Assembly (NCBI RefSeq): GCF_011250565.1 | Contig: NZ_JAANMS010000007.1 | Span: forward strand, 48,719 to 112,718 | Direction of reading: 5' to 3' | DNA from: Nocardioides sp. IC4_145 | Lineage (GTDB): Bacteria; Actinomycetota; Actinomycetes; Propionibacteriales; Nocardioidaceae | DNA: 64,000 nucleotides | In this document: positions 61,635-64,000 of the stretch, piece after piece | Layout: every line of letters starts with the position of its first letter | Numbering within the stretch: position 1 is the first letter of the stretch | Notes under the pieces: generated by a model | Seen by the model: only the letters and a program-made list of their open reading frames with translations | What the model was told of the DNA's origin: nothing | Databases searched by the model: none | Position numbers and translations under genes: made by a program

Positions 61635-64000
61635 TCAGCTGCGGGGGATCTCCCGCATCTCGAACGCCTCGACGACGTCGCCTTCCTTGATGTCCTGGAA
61701 GTTGCGCAGGACCAGACCGCACTCGAAGCCCTCGCGGACCTCGGACGCGTCGTCCCTCTCGCGCTTGAGCGACGCGAGGTCGAGGTTGTCGGCCACCACG
61801 GAGCCGTCACGGATGACGCGCACCTTGGCGTTGCGGCGGATCGTGCCGGAGGTGACCATGCAGCCCGCGATGTTGCCGATCTTCGACGAGCGGAAGATCG
61901 CGCGGATCTCCGCCTGGCCGAGGGTCGACTCCTCGTACTCGGGCTTGAGCATGCCCTTGAGCGCCGCCTCGATCTCCTCGATCGCCTGGTAGATGACCGA
62001 GTAGTAGCGGATCTCGACGCCTTCCTTGTCCGCCATCTCGGTCGCCTTGCCCTGCGGGCGGACGTTGAAGCCGATGATGATGGCGTCGGAGGCGGCGGCC
62101 AGGTCGACGTTGGTCTCGGTGATCGCACCGACACCGCGGTCGATGACCCGCAGGGTGACCTCGTCGCCGACGTCGATCTGCGACAGCGAGTCCTCCAGTG
62201 CCTCGACCGAGCCGGACACGTCGCCCTTGAGGATCAGGTTGAGCTCCTGGCTCTTGCCCTTCTCCATGGAGGCCATGAAGTCCTCGAGCGTGCGGCGGAC
62301 GCGGCGCTTGGCCTGCATGGCCGCCCGCTCGCGGGCCTCGCGCTTCTCGGCGATCTGACGGGCCATCCGGTCGTCCTCGACGACCAGGAAGTTCTGGCCC
62401 GCACCCGGCACGGCGGAGAGACCCAGGACCATCGCCGGACGCGCCGGGGTGGCCTCGGTGAGCTCGTTGCCGTGCTCGTCGAGCATCGCGCGGACACGGC
62501 CGTGGGCCGGGCCGGCGACGATCGAGTCGCCCACGCGGAGCGTGCCGCGCTGGACCAGGACGGTGGCGACCGGGCCGCGACCGCGGTCCAGGTGCGCCTC
62601 GACCACGAGACCCTGGGCGTCCTGGTTCGGGTTCGCCCGCAGGTCCAGCGAGGCGTCCGCGGTCAGCACGACCGCCTCGAGGAGGCTGTCGAGGTTGAGC
62701 CCCGACTTCGCCGAGACGTCGACGAACATCGCGTCGCCGCCGTACTCCTCGGGGACCAGGCCGTACTCGGTCAGCTGGCCACGGACCTTGGTCGGGTCCG
62801 CCTCCGGCTTGTCGATCTTGTTGACCGCGACCACGATCGGCACGCCGGCGGCCTTGGCGTGGTTGAGCGCCTCGACCGTCTGCGGCATGACGCCGTCGTC
62901 GGCCGCGACCACGAGGATCGCGATGTCGGTGGCCTGGGCACCACGGGCACGCATGGCGGTGAACGCCTCGTGACCCGGGGTGTCGATGAGCGTGATCCGG
63001 CGGAGCTCGCCGTCGACCTCGGCGCCGACCTGGTAGGCACCGATGTGCTGGGTGATGCCACCGGCCTCCTTGTCGACGACGTTGGCGTTGCGCAGCGCGT
63101 CGAGGAGCTTGGTCTTTCCGTGGTCGACGTGACCCATGACCGTGACGACCGGGGGTCGCACGACCAGGTCGGCCTCGTCGCCCTCGTCCTCACCGAACTC
63201 GAGGTCGAAGGACTCGAGCAGCTCGCGGTCCTCGTCCTCGGGCGAGACGACCTGCACGACGTAGTTGAGCTCCTCGCCGAGCAGCTCGAGCGTCGCGTCG
63301 TTGACCGACTCGGTCGCGGTGACCATCTCGCCGAGGCTGAACAGCATCTGCACCAGCTGTGCGGCGTCGACACCGATCTTCTCGGCGAAGTCGGTCAGCG
63401 AGGCGCCACGGGCCAGGCGCACGGTCTCGCCGTCGCCCTTCCGGACGCGCACGCCGCCGATGGTCGGGGCCTGCATGGCCTCGAACTCCTGACGACGCGC
63501 CCGCTTCGACTTGCGACCACGACGGGACGGGCCGCCGGGGCGACCGAACGCACCCTGGGTCTGGCCACGCTGGCCGGGGCGGTTGCCGCCGCCACCGGGA
63601 CGACCGGCGAAACCGCCGGGACGACCCGGAGCACCGGCACCGGCGCCACCCGGGCCACCACGGCCCGGAGCACCCGGACGGCCGGGGCCACCGGGACGAC
63701 CCGGAGCACCGGGACGACCCGGACCGCCGGGACGGCCGCCGGGGCCACCACCGAAGGCGGCCGGGGACTTCGGCATCATCGCCGGGTTCGGACGGGGCAT
63801 GCCCGGACGACCCGGGGCGCCACCGTCGCGCGCGGCCGGGGGCCGCGGCGGACGCTGGTCACCGGCACCTGCGCCACCGGCCGGCGCACCGCCGGCGGGC
63901 GGGGCGGACGGGGCGGGGCGACGGCCCATGCCCTGGTTGGAGCTGAACGGGTTGTTGCCCGGGCGCGGAGCACCGGGCAACAACCCGTTCAGCTCCAACC
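61635..64000 (-). CDS. infB: Translation initiation factor IF-2 (5' end truncated)
   Basis: The visible 787 residues hold a Gly/Pro/Arg-rich linker, the IF2_N domain ([23 protein letters not shown] on the complement near 63400), and the GTPase core ([41 protein letters not shown]). Domain II and the C-terminal fMet-tRNA-binding parts ([16 protein letters not shown]) follow. The stop and C-terminus are intact. The N-terminus is cut at the window edge. The first ten or so residues at the edge come from a fold-back inverted repeat and are doubtful. Confidence 0.96.
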   Translation of the reverse strand, partial: LELNGLLPGAPRPGNNPFSSNQGMGRRPAPSAPPAGGAPAGGAGAGDQRPPRPPAARDGGAPGRPGMPRPNPAMMPKSPAAFGGGPGGRPGGPGRPGAPGRPGGPGRPGAPGRGGPGGAGAGAPGRPGGFAGRPGGGGNRPGQRGQTQGAFGRPGGPSRRGRKSKRARRQEFEAMQAPTIGGVRVRKGDGETVRLARGASLTDFAEKIGVDAAQLVQMLFSLGEMVTATESVNDATLELLGEELNYVVQVVSPEDEDRELLESFDLEFGEDEGDEADLVVRPPVVTVMGHVDHGKTKLLDALRNANVVDKEAGGITQHIGAYQVGAEVDGELRRITLIDTPGHEAFTAMRARGAQATDIAILVVAADDGVMPQTVEALNHAKAAGVPIVVAVNKIDKPEADPTKVRGQLTEYGLVPEEYGGDAMFVDVSAKSGLNLDSLLEAVVLTADASLDLRANPNQDAQGLVVEAHLDRGRGPVATVLVQRGTLRVGDSIVAGPAHGRVRAMLDEHGNELTEATPARPAMVLGLSAVPGAGQNFLVVEDDRMARQIAEKREARERAAMQAKRRVRRTLEDFMASMEKGKSQELNLILKGDVSGSVEALEDSLSQIDVGDEVTLRVIDRGVGAITETNVDLAAASDAIIIGFNVRPQGKATEMADKEGVEIRYYSVIYQAIEEIEAALKGMLKPEYEESTLGQAEIRAIFRSSKIGNIAGCMVTSGTIRRNAKVRVIRDGSVVADNLDLASLKRERDDASEVREGFECGLVLRNFQDIKEGDVVEAFEMREIPRS
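63593..63780. repeat. Low-complexity Gly-Arg-Pro repeat region in infB
   Basis: Imperfect repeats of a [16 protein letters not shown] unit fill this part of the IF-2 linker. Such linkers vary in length among actinobacteria and are prone to slippage. Confidence 0.7.
63935..64000. repeat. Perfect 28-bp inverted repeat ending at the window edge
   Basis: Arm 63935-63962 is the exact reverse complement of 63973-64000, with a 10-base spacer. Since the right arm reaches the last base, the full length is unknown. It may be a contig-end fold-back artefact within infB. Confidence 0.85.

Overview
The window is very GC-rich, densely packed chromosomal DNA of an actinobacterium. The evidence is frequent GTG starts, occasional TTG starts, an actinobacterial qcrCAB/ctaCDEF respiratory locus, an actinobacterial-type c-di-AMP (ydaO) riboswitch, a PspA-PspAA-HtpX-PspAB operon, a Flp/Tad pilus operon with a VWA-TadB fusion, and many genes with a TAnnnT box 6-8 nt before the start codon (leaderless transcription). 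Gene content fits Nocardioidaceae (Nocardioides-like) best. The genus is an inference; the phylum is secure. I see no tRNA, rRNA, CRISPR array, insertion sequence or prophage.

Layout. 1-7.6 kb (+): the 3' part of a Tad pilus operon (TadZ end, CpaF ATPase, VWA-TadB, TadC), a translationally coupled histidine kinase and LuxR-type regulator, then a separate Flp pilin gene with its own structured leader. 7.6-11.4 kb (-): two membrane-linked metalloproteases and an NlpC/P60 cell-wall hydrolase behind a c-di-AMP riboswitch. 11.4-17.3 kb: a small Cys-rich protein, a polytopic membrane protein, a NYN-domain protein, a DEDDh/GIY-YIG nuclease, a stand-alone Lrp-type ligand domain and a membrane-GNAT fusion. 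17.3-36.4 kb: a locus whose order matches what I recall of Mycobacterium tuberculosis Rv2191-Rv2205c: trpD, ctaE-qcrCAB, ctaCDF, adoK, an ErpA-type protein and glycerate kinase. Interspersed are a CorC-like protein, CtaG, an LLM oxidoreductase, an L,D-transpeptidase, and a cysteine desulfurase/TusA pair. 36.4-45.1 kb: GNAT, nadA, a GAF histidine kinase, the Psp envelope-stress operon, a DUF3043 protein, a DMT-like transporter and an aldo/keto reductase. 45.1-50.4 kb: the paaABCDE phenylacetyl-CoA epoxidase operon with a palindromic operator, a GNAT and azlCD. 50.5-53.1 kb: dapB, a methyltransferase, and a SatD-like/DUF3307-like gene pair behind a perfect palindrome. 53.2-64 kb (-): the infB-rbfA-truB-ribF-rpsO-pnp-pepR translation/RNA cluster. 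infB is cut by the window edge, where a perfect inverted repeat suggests a fold-back or contig end.

How the genes work together. The qcr and cta genes encode the bc1-aa3 respiratory chain, with CtaG for copper assembly, and the desulfurase, TusA and ErpA genes supply sulfur and Fe-S chemistry nearby. The paa genes open the ring of phenylacetyl-CoA. The psp genes guard the membrane. The infB-to-pnp block covers translation initiation, ribosome maturation, FAD synthesis and RNA decay. Coupled genes commonly overlap by ATGA or GTGA, so many operons can be read directly from the sequence.
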